A DNA stretch of 64,000 nt, taken from Prorocentrum cordatum. Its lineage: Eukaryota; Sar; Dinophyceae; Prorocentrales; Prorocentraceae. The position numbers and the translations under genes are program-made. The DNA lies in contig CAUYUJ010003561.1 in the NCBI GenBank assembly GCA_963575745.1, positions 6,350-70,349 on the forward strand, written 5' to 3'. Of the stretch, positions 14,533 to 24,349 are shown piece after piece; position 1 is the stretch's first letter; every line of letters begins with the position of its first letter. The notes beneath the pieces were generated by a model, which searched no databases, had not been told where the DNA came from, and was given only the letters and a program-made list of their open reading frames with translations.

Positions 14533-15109
14533 AAATCACTTCTGCTTTTGCGAAATAAGAAAGGATTTTTTGGGGTTCAGCCATCACTTGAACTCGTCAG
14601 CCAAAGACATTGATGACTTGACAACAGCGGTGCGCTGGCAAACTGCATCTGCCAGTGCTGGAGTCGCGCGAGGGTCCAACCTGCAAAGGGCGAGCCGGCA
14701 CGCAAAACCCTGGCGTGGTGTGGAGCGAAAAGGGGGACAGGGGGTCCAGGATCCGATGCCACCCCGCTCGACCTTGCCGCGTGGGCCCCTCACAATCTGG
14801 ACCGTACTCTCGGGACCGATGGTAGAGGGAAACAATTACTGAACACTCCCCCTCCCACCCCAAACTCAATGTTGGCACGCGCGGGGGAAACTGCGGTCGA
14901 ATTGCATCTCATCAGACCCACCGCCAACTTTGAACATTGGGGGGAGGGGGGGCGTTGACGGATGAATGTGGCATGTGTTCGCTAATTTGTTCCGAGGCCT
15001 GGAGTTCCCATCCCCGAACATCTTTTGTGACGCTCCCGGGCCATGGTGAGGTTTGCCCGGAGGGCGAAAATAAGCAACAACCTCCCGTCTTGTTCATTTC
15101 GCGACGACA
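14533..15109. other. Unassigned spacer between two foldback copies
   Basis: Small frames of up to about 90 codons on both strands. None is recognisable. Confidence 0.35.
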
Positions 15110-15138
15110 AACAAAAAACGCCACAAATAGAGACCTTT

Positions 15139-15268
15139 GGCGCTCCGCGCAGATTTCTTGGATCTGCGCTGGATTCCCCTTCCCTGGCGCGCGGAGGGCG
15201 CCAGGGGCGGCGCTGGAGGCGCCGCCGAGGGGCCTCAGCGCGGATCCAAGGAATCCGCGCGGAGCGCC
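15139..15268. mobile_element. 130-bp foldback element, copy 2
   Basis: Core arms begin GGCGCTCCGCGCAGATTTCT and end GGAGCGCC. Pairing continues outside the core (AAAACGCCA on the left against TGGCGTTTT on the right, about 15110-15291), so total dyad length approaches 180 bp. The centre again has GGCGCGCGGAGGGCGCCAGG. Confidence 0.82.
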
Positions 15269-15409
15269 GAGAGTTTATGCTTATGGCGTTTTGCCTTTCT
15301 TCGAGACGAGGCGAGAGCTGGGCCAAGGCCCCCCTGCATTCGTGGCGAACCTACGAGGGTCACGCTGGATGCTCATTCTGGGGACCTCCCTGGAAACACT
15401 CGCTCCACT

Positions 15410-15497
15410 CGTGCCGATCTTGAGTCGAACCCGAGTCGGACTTGAGCCGAACTTGAGCCGAACCTGAATCGAACTCGGGTCGGACTAGAGTCCAACA
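15410..15497. repeat. GAGTCGAAC/GAGCCGAAC short tandem repeat
   Basis: About seven degenerate 11-12 bp units such as TTGAGCCGAAC and CCGAGTCGGAC. Confidence 0.7.
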
Positions 15498-15545
15498 GAC
15501 GCGTTAGGTGGGCCCCAGGAATGTCCCCCAAAACGAGCATCTAAG

Positions 15546-15990
15546 CCCTCCCCCTCCCCCTCCTCCTCCTCCTCCTCCTCCGCCTCCTCCTCCTCCTCCT
15601 CCTCCTCCGCCTCCGCCTCCGCCTCCTCCTCCTCCTCCTCCTCCTCCTCCTCCTCCTCCTCCGCCTCGCCTCCTCCTCCTCCTCCTCCTCCTCCTCCTCC
15701 TCCTCCTCCTCCTCCTCCTCCTGCCTACTCCTGTCATTTCCCACGCGGCCCCCCCCGCCCCCGTCAGATGGGGGAGCGGGGGCCCGCCTTCCGCCGCCCC
15801 AGCAGCTGCGCCGTCCTCGGCGCGCCGGGCGCCCAGCGCCTGGCGGGGCGCCGCCCCGGGGGGAGGAGGGGGAGGAGGAGGAGGAGGAGGAACAGGAGGA
15901 GGAGGAGGAGGAGGAGGAGGAGGAGGAGGAGCAGGAGGAGGAGGAGGAGGAGGAGGAGGAGGAGGAGCAGGAGGAGGAGGAGGAGGACCA
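15546..15990. repeat. Inverted microsatellite pair (CTC)n ... (GGA)n
   Basis: About 175 bp of (CTC)n at 15548-15722 and about 130 bp of the complementary (GGA)n at 15862-15988 flank a GC-rich centre of 140 bp. Together they could form one long hairpin. Translations are Pro, Leu or Gly homopolymers with no credible gene. Confidence 0.88.
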
Positions 15991-16287
15991 GAGTAAAGCC
16001 AAGGCTCATCAACTATGCTGGAATAAACACACCTTCTAATCTCTCCCCTCACAGGGTCCTAGAAGGATTCGTTTCCGCTGAAGGAAATGCCCCGTTGGGA
16101 GACAACCGCTTGAAGATCCTGCAGCATGCCAAACCACCATTCTCGGGCCCCCAGCGCCACGAATCAACCTGATTGTTGCTTCTTGACGACCGTGAACCGT
16201 GCCAACACATCAACTCTGGGACTCCAGCACTGCGAATCAACTTACGGCAGGTTCGTGCCGTGTCGACCCTGGCGTTGGTCCCTGACA

Positions 16288-16402
16288 CCGCGCTGGATCG
16301 TTCAACCTTGAACGATCGGCCGTCTCCGCAACGTCCGATCGTTCAACATCGACCGATTCTGGGCCGCCGGCGGCGTTCAACCTTGAACGCCCGCGCTGGG
16401 GT
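16288..16402. repeat. Two short perfect dyads, GTTCAACCTTGAAC core
   Basis: GATCGTTCAA CC TTGAACGATC near 16295-16318 and GGCGTTCAA CC TTGAACGCC near 16373-16392 are perfect stems with the same two-base loop but different outer pairs. Compensating differences outside a shared core point to structure conservation or a common foldback origin. Confidence 0.6.
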
Positions 16403-16487
16403 CGCCGCGGGTCGACACGACGCAAACCTACCGTACAACCTGTTGCGCCCTGACCGTCCTGAATCGCTCCAACACACAACTTCTGGT

Positions 16488-16815
16488 AGGCTGACCGTGG
16501 GAATCCGTGACTCTTGCAAACGTTTAGAACGAATGTGCTCGGCGCTGCAACGAGAACCACATTTTGGAAGGGAACCGCCCTGAATCGGTGAAGCTCTTGC
16601 ACGTATGTTTCACGACTGTGCGCGGCGCTAAAGCGAGAACAACATTTTGAAAACGTGCCGCCCTGAACTTCTTGAAACGAATGTTCGCGGCGCAAAGCGA
16701 CATCCACACCTTGAAAACTGCCCGCGCTCAATCCGTGAAGCTTTTGCAAATGCTTGAAGCGAATGCACGCCCCTCTAAGGCGACAATCACATTTTGAAAA
16801 CGGCTCGGCCTCCAT
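16488..16815. repeat. Degenerate 83-bp tandem repeat, four copies
   Basis: Units share TGAAGCTYTTGCA, CGGCGCTAAAGCGA and ACATTTTGAAAAC. Spacing is 83-89 bp. Confidence 0.7.
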
Positions 16816-16920
16816 CTGTGATTCTGCTACCAAATTCTAAGCTTCAAGATCATAAATGGTAGGGAAATCTCAAGCGAAACACCCGACCCGCCCTTCCGAA
16901 TGGCCTCGGGGTGCGACAAA

Positions 16921-16953
16921 GAGAAACCTGACCTGACAAGAACGGGAAGCGAA
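16921..16953. repeat. Dispersed motif ACCTGACCGGACAAGAACGG, diverged copy
   Basis: AACCTGACCTGACAAGAACG followed by GGAAGCG. Other copies lie near 18217, 18745, 20234 and 33304, all on the same strand. Confidence 0.7.
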
Positions 16954-17044
16954 TGTTCGAACGTTCGTTGCAGGTGTGGCATCACATGGGAACGTCAAAA
17001 CTGGAACGCTTGTGCGAACAGGAGGGGACTGCGCGGTGCCCGAG

Positions 17045-17190
17045 TCAAGGATCCCTCGAAAATACACGACGCTCGCGCTCCCGAGGCGCAGATCCCTCGT
17101 AAAGTACACGCGATACGCGCCTCCGAGGCCACGACCCATTGCAAAGTACTCTGGGTTCATGCCTCGGCGACCAGGACCCACTGAATAGCA
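17045..17190. repeat. 42-bp repeat, three to four degenerate copies
   Basis: Units resemble ACGCGCCTCCGAGGCCACGA plus about 22 bp ending in AAAGTAC. This is the family that forms the longer arrays at 40967-41245 and 43330-43575. Confidence 0.65.
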
Positions 17191-17639
17191 GCCAGATTCA
17201 CGCCCTGGAACCGCTATTACTTGTATCGTGCGCAAGCGGTCAGTTACCACGCGGCCCCCGCGTCCACCTTCAAGATCCCGAGCTATCCGCCGTCCCCTTG
17301 GGGTTCGGTCCGGCTGGCTTGCAGGGGGGGGATCTGGTCAAACGGACTAGATCCCTCACCCCTCCCAGGAATTCCCAGGATGCCTCCGGCCGTCTCCGGC
17401 CACTCCAAGATGCTCCAATACGGCCCATTATATTTTGAATACGACCGGCGATAACCCCAAGACGGTCCAAGAGGCCTGTAACATGAAGCCCTCTTGGATC
17501 CCTCTGGCGCCGTTTTCGGGCCCTCTTGAGCTGTCTCGGGGCTGTGTAACCCGAATTCGGGATAAGGAGATGGAACATCTAGTGACCCTCGGTCCATCCC
17601 GCCACCGTGCCGGGGTATTGAGAATGAGACGAAGTGAAA

Positions 17640-18140
17640 GTTCGTTGGGCTCTCTTGGGAGGCTTCTCGCGGGCCGTTTCGAGTCCTCTTGCGGCCTCTT
17701 GGGGGCCTTTGGGGGCGTTTTGGGGGCCTCTCGGGGGCCTCTTGGGACCTCTTGGGCGCCTCCTGGGGCCTCCTCGGGCCGTCTTTGGGCGGGGTGCTCC
17801 GATTTTCGATTCGGGCTCACCCTCTTGGGCCCCTCTTGGGGCCCTCGTGGGCCTTCTTGGGAGCCTCTTGGGCCGTCTTGGCGCCCTCTTCGGCCGTCTT
17901 GGGCGCCTCTTGAGAGTCTCTTGGGCCGTCGCGGGTCGGTCTTGGGGGACTCTTGGACCGTCTTCGACGTCGTGAAGACGAGAAAGTCGTATATACTAAC
18001 AATATACGTTTTCCGATAGGAATTTGACGATTGGGCCCTCTTGGGGGTGCTCTTGGAGGCCTCTGGGGCCGTCATGCGGGCCCCCTGGAGCCGTCCTGTG
18101 GCCTTCTGGGGACCCTCTTGGGCGCTCCAAGAGCGATCTG
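17640..18140 (+). repeat. CCTCTTGGG-type arrays around a conserved core
   Basis: GGGCCTCTTGGG words dominate 17650-17955 and 18028-18140. Between them, at about 17960-18035, lies a complex segment with GTATAT...ATATAC pairing and TACGTTTTCCGATAGGAAT. Related cores are embedded in the arrays at 50.25 kb (inverted) and 62.1 kb. Confidence 0.7.
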
Positions 18141-18173
18141 AACACAAAGGCGGCCTGGAGCCAACGCCAACTC

Positions 18174-18296
18174 CATTTTTTAGAGGATGTCCCGAGCGAA
18201 ACGGCCAACTTAGAAACCTGACCGGACAAGAACGGGAAGCGCAGTTTTTTATCCACCACGTGCGTCAGAGACCGTATTGGCGAGAACGTCAGAGAA
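18174..18296 (+). repeat. Composite motif block (GAGGATGTC / CCTGACCGG / CGTATTGGCG)
   Basis: Three words in fixed order: TAGAGGATGTCCCGAGCGAA, then ACCTGACCGGACAAGAACGG, then CAGAGACCGTATTGGCGAGA. The same order recurs at 20190-20312. The first two words also recur at 18705-18775. Confidence 0.75.
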
Positions 18297-18344
18297 CATC
18301 CCTGTTGCGTTTCCTGGCTTCGGCGCCGTCTTGGAGGTATCTTG

Positions 18345-18680
18345 GACGCTCTTGGGGCTGTCGTAGCCTCTGGCCTCTCGGGGGCCTCTTGGGGGAGTCC
18401 CGGGGGGGGCCTTCGGGGGCTCTATGGGGCGATATGAAGCTCTCAGGGAACTCCTGGAGCCTTTTCGCGCGTTCTGGGGGACTTCTGGCCGCCTCTTTGG
18501 AGCCCCTGGGGGGCTTCTTGGGGGTCTCTTGGGGCGTTTTGGGCGCTCTGGCGGGCCTCTGGCCGCCCCTTGGGGGCCTCTTGGGGGTCTCTTGGGGCGC
18601 TCGGGGGGTCCTCTGGGGGGCCTTCGGGGGCTTTCTTGGGCCGTTTGGAGGCCCTCCGGGAGCGATTCCAAGATAATGCT
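18345..18680 (+). repeat. CCTCTTGGG-type array
   Basis: Repeated GGGGGCCTCTTGGGG and close variants. It is followed directly by a GAGGACGTCCCGAGCGAAAC / CCTGACCGGACAAG block at 18705-18775. Confidence 0.72.
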
Positions 18681-18840
18681 GCTTCGGAGTCCCCTCCGGA
18701 GCCGATTTTTTGAGGACGTCCCGAGCGAAACGGCAAATTTTCCGGAACCTGACCGGACAAGAACGGGAAGCGTCCTTTTGTCCCCTGGGCTTATGAGATA
18801 TTCCACGTTTTTAGTACGGCATACCACAGCAGTGCCACGT

Positions 18841-20160
18841 ACCACTGCCGTGCTTCTTTGGGGTCTGCCGTGCTCCTGTGGAGTTTGCCGTGCGAACGTG
18901 TGGTCTGCCGTGCTCCTGTGTGGTCTGGCGTGCTCCTGTATGGTCTGCCGTGCTCTTGTGTGGTTTGCCGTGCTCCTGTGTGGTCTGCCGTGCTCCCGTG
19001 GGGTCTGCCGTGTCCTGTGTGGTCTGCCGTGCTCCTGTGTGGTCTGCCGTGCTCCTGTGTGGTCTGCCGTGCTCCTTCTTGGTCTGCCGTGCTCATGTGG
19101 GGTCTGCCGTGCTCCTGTGCGGTCTGCCGTGCGAACGTGTGGACTGCCGTGCTCATTTGGGGTCTGCCTTGCTCCTTTGTGGTTTGCCGCGCTCCTGTGT
19201 GGTCTGCCGTGCTCCTGTGTGGTCAGCCGTGCTCCTGAGGCGTCTACGGTGCTCTTTTGGGGTCTGCCGTACTCATTTGGGGTCTGCCGTGCTCCTGTGG
19301 TCGGCCGTGCTCATTTGGGGTCTGCCGCGCGCCTGTGAGATCTGCCGTGCTCCTGTTGGGGAAACGCCAGCGGCGTTCGGGGTACAACAAAAAGGCGCGT
19401 TTATGTTGTACCCGCGCGCGGTCTGCCGTGCTCCTGTGGGTTCCGCCGTGCTCCTGTGGCGTCTGCCGTGCTCCTGTGGCGTCTGCCGGGCTCCTGTGTG
19501 GTCTGCCGTGCCTTTGTGGTCTGCCGTGCTCCTGTGGGTCTGCCGTGTCTGCCCTCTTGTGGTCTGCTCGATTTGCCGTGCTCATGTGGGGTCTGCCGTA
19601 CTCCTGTGTGGTCTGCCGTGCTCCGGTGGTCTGCCGTGCTCCTTTGGGGTCTGCCGTGCTACTGTGGGGTCTGCCGTGCTCCTGTGTGGTCTGCCGTGCT
19701 CCTGTGGTTTGCCTTGCTCCTGTGTGGTCTGCCGTGCTCCTTTTGGGTCTGCTCTGCCGTGCTCCTGTGTGGTCTGCCGTGCTCCTGTGGGGTCTGCCGT
19801 GCTCCCTGGTGGTCTGCCGTGCTCCTGTGTGGTCTGCCGTGCTCCTGTGTGGCCTGCCGTGCTCTTGTGTGGTCTGCCGTGCTCCTGTTGGTCTGCCGTG
19901 CTCTTCTGTGGTCTGCCGTGCTCCTATGGGGTCTGCCGTTGTTCGGCCGTCTTGAGGGCACTCTTAGGGCATAGTCTGCCGTGCTCCTCGTCTTGGTCTG
20001 CCGTGCTCCTCGTCTTGGTCATCCTTTCCGTCGTCTTGAGGGCGCTCTTGGTGCCTGGTCTGCCGTGCTCCTCGTCTTGGTCTGCCGTGCTCCTCTCGGT
20101 TCCTAAGCCTGGTCTGCCGTGCTCCTCGTCTTGGTCTGCCGTGCTCCTCTCGGTTCCTAA
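18841..20160 (+). repeat. 20-bp satellite block S1 with variant tail
   Basis: Unit GGTCTGCCGTGCTCCTGTGT, with scattered substitutions and indels, to about 19970. The tail to 20160 uses the longer unit GTGCTCCTCGTCTTGGTCTG and the phrase TTCGGCCGTCTTGAGGGC. Large parts are near-copies of blocks S2 and S5. Cys/Leu-rich translations result from the repeat and are not genes. Confidence 0.93.
19363..19413 (+). repeat. Double-hairpin module, copy 1
   Basis: Two adjacent hairpins inside the satellite: AACGCC AGC GGCGTT, then GGGTACAACA / TGTTGTACCC with a 14-nt loop. Identical copy at 21386-21436 and a near-identical one at 33967-34017. Confidence 0.85.
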
Positions 20161-20184
20161 GACGTCTTAAACGATAGCCTCCAA

Positions 20185-20312
20185 CACCTCGATTTTTCGA
20201 GGATGTCTCGAGCGAAATGGCCATTTTGGGGAACCTGACCGGACAAGAACGGGAAGCGCCGTTTTTTATCCACCACGTGCGTCAGAGACCGTATTGGCGA
20301 GAACGTCAGAGA
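20185..20312 (+). repeat. Composite motif block, second full copy
   Basis: TTTCGAGGATGTCTCGAGCG, ATGGCCATTTTGGGGAACC, CTGACCGGACAAGAACGGG and CGTATTGGCGAGAACG in the order seen at 18174-18296. Confidence 0.75.
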
Positions 20313-20750
20313 AACCCATAAACGCAACAGAACAGACTAAATGGTGGCCTGCCGCGCTGGTCTGTCGAGGTAGTCTGCTGCCCTGGCCACATCATGGTGT
20401 CGACACCGTGCTTTTCTCTCGGCCACGCGGGCCCCCACCCGTTGTCGCCCAGCCTACTTTTTCTGTTCCAGCCTGTCTTGTCTTTTGTTTGTCCGTCGTC
20501 GTCGTCGCGTGCCTTTCCTTTGTCGTGGTCGTCGTTTTCATTATAATCGTCCGCTGTTGCCGTTCTCGCTGTCGCCGTCGTTATCATTTTATGATTGCGG
20601 TCGTTTTTCTGATTGTTTTTTTGTTGTTGGATTCCGTGTTCGGTTGGTTTTTGTGTTATGTTTGTGGTCGTTTTCTGTCATCGTTTTTTGTCGTAATTTT
20701 CGAGATCGTTATTGACGAAGACGACGACGACGACGATGACGACGACGACG
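20313..20750. other. T-rich unassigned spacer
   Basis: The plus strand becomes strikingly T/G-rich from 20470 to 20700 and ends in (GAC)n. It includes the near-perfect palindrome CATGGTGTCGACACCGTG at 20394. A short hydrophobic frame (about 20590-20720) is probably compositional. Confidence 0.4.
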
Positions 20751-21754
20751 ATCTGCCGTGCTTCTGTGGCGTTGCGGTGCTCCTGTGGTCTGCCGTGCTC
20801 CTTCTTGGTTTGCCGTGCTCCTGTGTGGTCTGCCGTGCTCCTGTGCGGTCTTCCGTGCTCCTGTGGTCTGCCGTGCTCCTTTGGGGTCTGCCGTGCTCCT
20901 GTGGAGTTTGCCGTGCGAACGTGTGGTCTGCCGTGCTCCTGTGTGGTCTGGCGTGCTCCTGTATGGTCTGCCGTGCTCTTGTGTGGTTTGCCGTGCTCCT
21001 GTGTGGTCTGCCGTGCTCCCGTGGGGTCTGCCGTGTCCTGTGTTGTCTGCCGTGCTCCTGTGTGGTCTGCCGTGCTCCTGTGTGGTCTGCCGTGCTCCTT
21101 CTTGGTCTGCCGTGCTCATGTGCGGTCTGCCGTGCTCCTGTGCGGTCTTCCGTGCGAACGTGTGGACTGCCGTGCTCATTTGGGGTCTGCCTTGCTCCTT
21201 TGTGGTTTGCCGCGCTCCTGTGTGGTCTGCCGTGCTCCTGTGTGGTCAGCCGTGCTCCTGAGGCGTCTACGGTGCTCTTTTGGGGTCTGCCGTACTCATT
21301 TGGGGTCTGCCGTGCTCCTGTGGTCGGCCGTGCTCATTTGGGGTCTGCCGCGCGCCTGTGAGATCTGCCGTGCTCCTGTTGGGGAAACGCCAGCGGCGTT
21401 CGGGGTACAACAAAAAGGCGCGTTTATGTTGTACCCGCGCGCGGTCTGCCGTGCTCCTGTGGGTTCCGCCGTGCTCCTGTGGCGTCTGCCGTGCTCCTGT
21501 GGCGTCTGCCGGGCTCCTGTGTGGTCTGCCGTGCTCCTTTGTGGTCTGCCGTGCTCCTGTGGAGTCTGCCGTGCTCCTGTGTGGTCTGCCGTGCTCTTGT
21601 GGTCTGCCGTGCTCATTTGGGATTTGCCGTGCTCATGTGGGGTCTGCCGTACTCCTGTGTGGTCTGCCGTGCTCCGGTGGTCTGCCGTGCTCCTTTGGGG
21701 TCTGCCTTGCTACTGTGGGGTCTGCCGTGCTCCTGTGTGGTCTGCCGTGCTCCT
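20751..21754 (+). repeat. 20-bp satellite block S2
   Basis: Same unit as S1. From 20880 on it is a near-duplicate of 18850-19720, including the double hairpin. It ends at the 3' terminus of LINE copy B. Confidence 0.93.
21386..21436 (+). repeat. Double-hairpin module, copy 2
   Basis: Both stems are perfect and identical to the copy at 19363-19413. Confidence 0.85.
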
Positions 21755-22009
21755 GTGAGCTGTGAGCTGCGGGGCCTATGAAGGCAAGAGGAGCCCGAGG
21801 CCCGCGGAGCCCATTGGCCCCAGGGCCTCAAGGGCCAGCCCCAGGGGCCCCAAGGAGCCACCGCAGGGGAGGGCGCGAGGCGCCAACGCGCAAAGCGCAC
21901 GATTTCAAAGAAATCAAGAAGGCAGCAGAGGCAGGGGCGCACGCGCACGCCCAACATGCCCCCCACGCTGCAAGTGCACCAATGGGCAGAAACTGCCTCA
22001 CGCACTGAA

Positions 22010-22390
22010 AAGGGAAGGATGACGAGGGGCGGACACAACCGAAGAAGAAGAAGATGCTGCGTCGCACCCCCTCGTCACCATCAGCACGGCGGCGTCTATG
22101 CGCGTTCCTCACGCGCCGTGACAGCCGCGGCTGACAGATCAAGGAGGCTCGCCTCTCGCTGCCGTAGGCGCTCAGCGAGGCCTCCCTCGTGGCCCCCGCG
22201 GGGCCAGGCGGCGAGCGCATCATGGGCAGAAGTGCTGCCCCACGCACAGCACGGAAAGGGATGACGAGGGCGGAAACAACAGAAGGAGAGGATGATGCTG
22301 CATCACTGCCCCTCGTCACCGGCAGCGCGGCGGCGTCTCATGCGCCTGTCCTCGCGCGCCGTCTCAGCCGCAGCTGACCATTCACCACTT
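22010..22390 (-). repeat. Direct duplication in the 3' region of LINE copy B
   Basis: Two related segments share AAAGGGATGACGAGGGCGGA-type starts, GCCCCTCGTCACC, GCGCGCCGTC and CGGCTGACCA-type words. Copy D has one version at 34905-35060. Confidence 0.7.
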
Positions 22391-24349
22391 CTTCGTCGCC
22401 TCCTGCGCCCCGCATGCCACGGCACCGAAGGCGCTCTGAGCGCTCTGAGCGGGCCAATGGGCGGAGGATGCCCTTCCCACTGCAGCTCGGCCAGCCACGT
22501 CCGCAGGCACACGTAGTCGTAGCGCCGCTTGCAGTCCGCCACGATCCACTGCGACCGCGTCAGCGTGTGGCGCCACCTGTAGTATGCCCGCCTCGCAGGC
22601 ATGCCAGTCCCCCAGGCCCGCTCGCAGATCTCCTCGGCCATCTCCCCGGCCGTCATCCTACGCGCCCGCAGCCTGGTGGCGAAGCGCGGCTGGGACAGGA
22701 TCTGCGTGACGTAGCCGACGCAGTGGTCCATCCACTCGCTGTAGCATTCCATCGTCTCGCCGACCTCGGGAGCCTGGGTCCAGTAGCGCGCCCATCCAGC
22801 TACCTGCAGCTCAAGCCTGGGCGCGACGCTGCGCCTCGGCTGCGCTGGCTCAGGCCGAACCACCGCCGAGCCAGGGCCTCGCTCCCTGCGAAAGGGCACC
22901 GCGCCTGTGCTCCAGCCAAGCCTCGCGGTCGCCCCGCAGTGGGTGCGCGCCAACAGCTCCTGCTCGGCTGCGCCGTCTTCGCACTTGGCGAATGCCATCC
23001 CCTGCCAGATGAGGGAGGCTTGCGCCACCCAGCATGAGAGCTCCCTCACCAGCTCCATCGTGCCGAAGAACCCGTGCCTGGCCACAGCGCAGGCGCGGTG
23101 CAGCTCCGCACCTGCCTTGGCCCAGCGTTCGGCATGACCGTTGCCGCGGAGGTAGGCTTCCATGACCTTGCCATCCAGCACGTCTCTGGCGATGCAGTGG
23201 GCTGCAACCATGGTCATCTTGAGCGTGTGCACGTCCAGCGCAGCGTAGATCCCCTCCCAGAGATGGGCATTGGGCTGGAGCCTCGAGCCAGTCGTAGAGG
23301 TGGACGCAGCCCTCACCAAGGCACGTCGCCTCCGAGGGCCCCAGGACGTGTCCCCGCGCCGCCGCGGCCATCCCAACACCTCAAGGGACTCAGCCTCCAT
23401 GTTGAGGTCGGCTTTGAGGACCCACGGGGTGTCGGCAGAGAGCCCCGTCACCTCCACACAGCTGAGGCGGTACCGCAAGGCCGAGGGCAGCAAGGGCGCC
23501 GACTCGTCGGCCTGCAAGCCGTCTCCCATCAGGATCGCCGCCCTGCCTGAGGTCGCCTGGGGCCCCTGCTTGTCCGACAGCTCTGCCTTGGGGAGGGAGG
23601 CAGCGTCTCCCAGGCCGCGGGCCTGGGCCGCCGCACTGGGCAAGCGCCCAGGCGGGAGCCTCGTCTCCTGCAGCGCCACCACGTCGGGCCAGTAGCTGCA
23701 CGTCTTGAAGAAGGCCTCGATGGCCTCAATACTCCTGCTCCACGTGTGACAGCTGCAGCCGAGCAAGACGGGGCCAACCCGAGGCTGCTGGCCTCCTGCC
23801 CGGTCGACCATCGGCGCCTTGCCGATGACGGATGCCACGCGGACTGCGCGTCGGCCAGCGCCTGGCACAGGGCACGCCGCGCCCCTGGTCGCGGGACCCT
23901 CCGCCCCCACCAGGACTGGAGGGGGGACCTGGCCCCGCGCTCCAGCGCTCCTCGACGGCGTCGGCGGGCGGCTGGCCAGCACGGGAGGTGACCACCGCTG
24001 AGGAGGTGGCCGTCCCTCGACCCCTCCGGTTGCCAGCGGGGGGTGCCCCTGCCCATCGCCATCGGGGCCGAGAGCTGCGACGTCGTGGGGCTGAATCCCA
24101 CCGCTCACGGCCCCTGACTGGCCGTCGGGGGGCCACCTCGGTGTTCCCGACCGCACCAGTTGGCTACTTCGGGCAAGGGTGCTCGGCGCCGCCCGCCGCC
24201 TGCGGGGGCCGCGGGCGCGCCAGCGGCCAACACAGCGCCTCCTCCACCTGTCCCAGCAGCTAGGCCCTCGCATGTCCCAAAGGAAGGGCGCTCCGCTGTC
24301 CCAGACGTCGGGGTCGGCGGAGGAAACTGCCCACTCCGACGCTCTCGCG
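22303..24349 (-). pseudogene. LINE ORF2 remnant, copy B
   Basis: The minus frame keeps the Pro/Arg-rich linker, the start of an EEP-type endonuclease (VALQETRL near 23650), WVLKADLNMEAE near 23410, and the C-terminal RNase H tail with GNGHAERWAKAGAE near 23120. Compared with copy C, about 35 residues of the endonuclease core are missing in frame (after LSCVEV). Everything from the end of the endonuclease through the RT into mid RNase H is gone, with the break at about 23273. A Cys-containing tail and a conserved C-terminal region (YWTQAPEVGETMECYSEW) follow. It cannot supply RT activity. The frame runs into the 3' region and stops at 22303. Confidence 0.75.

Noticed and set aside
15504-16172. 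Gly/Pro-rich frames around the CTC/GGA tracts as structural proteins
   Set aside because: All frames on both strands are open and homopolymeric; no signal beyond the microsatellite.
18841-20160. CRISPR-like regular repeats
   Set aside because: The 20-bp units are contiguous without unique spacers, there are no cas genes, and the genome is eukaryotic.
18878-20170. 430-codon Cys-rich frame (CRAPVWSAVLLCGLPCS repeats)
   Set aside because: Direct translation of the 20-bp satellite. The same peptides appear in rotated frames because 20 is not divisible by three.
20200-20240. GGCCATTTTGGGGAA as a second SL-like or Sm-site sequence
   Set aside because: It shares only GCCATTTTGG with the SL and belongs to the dispersed GAGGATGTC motif block. 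The match is too short to support a relation.
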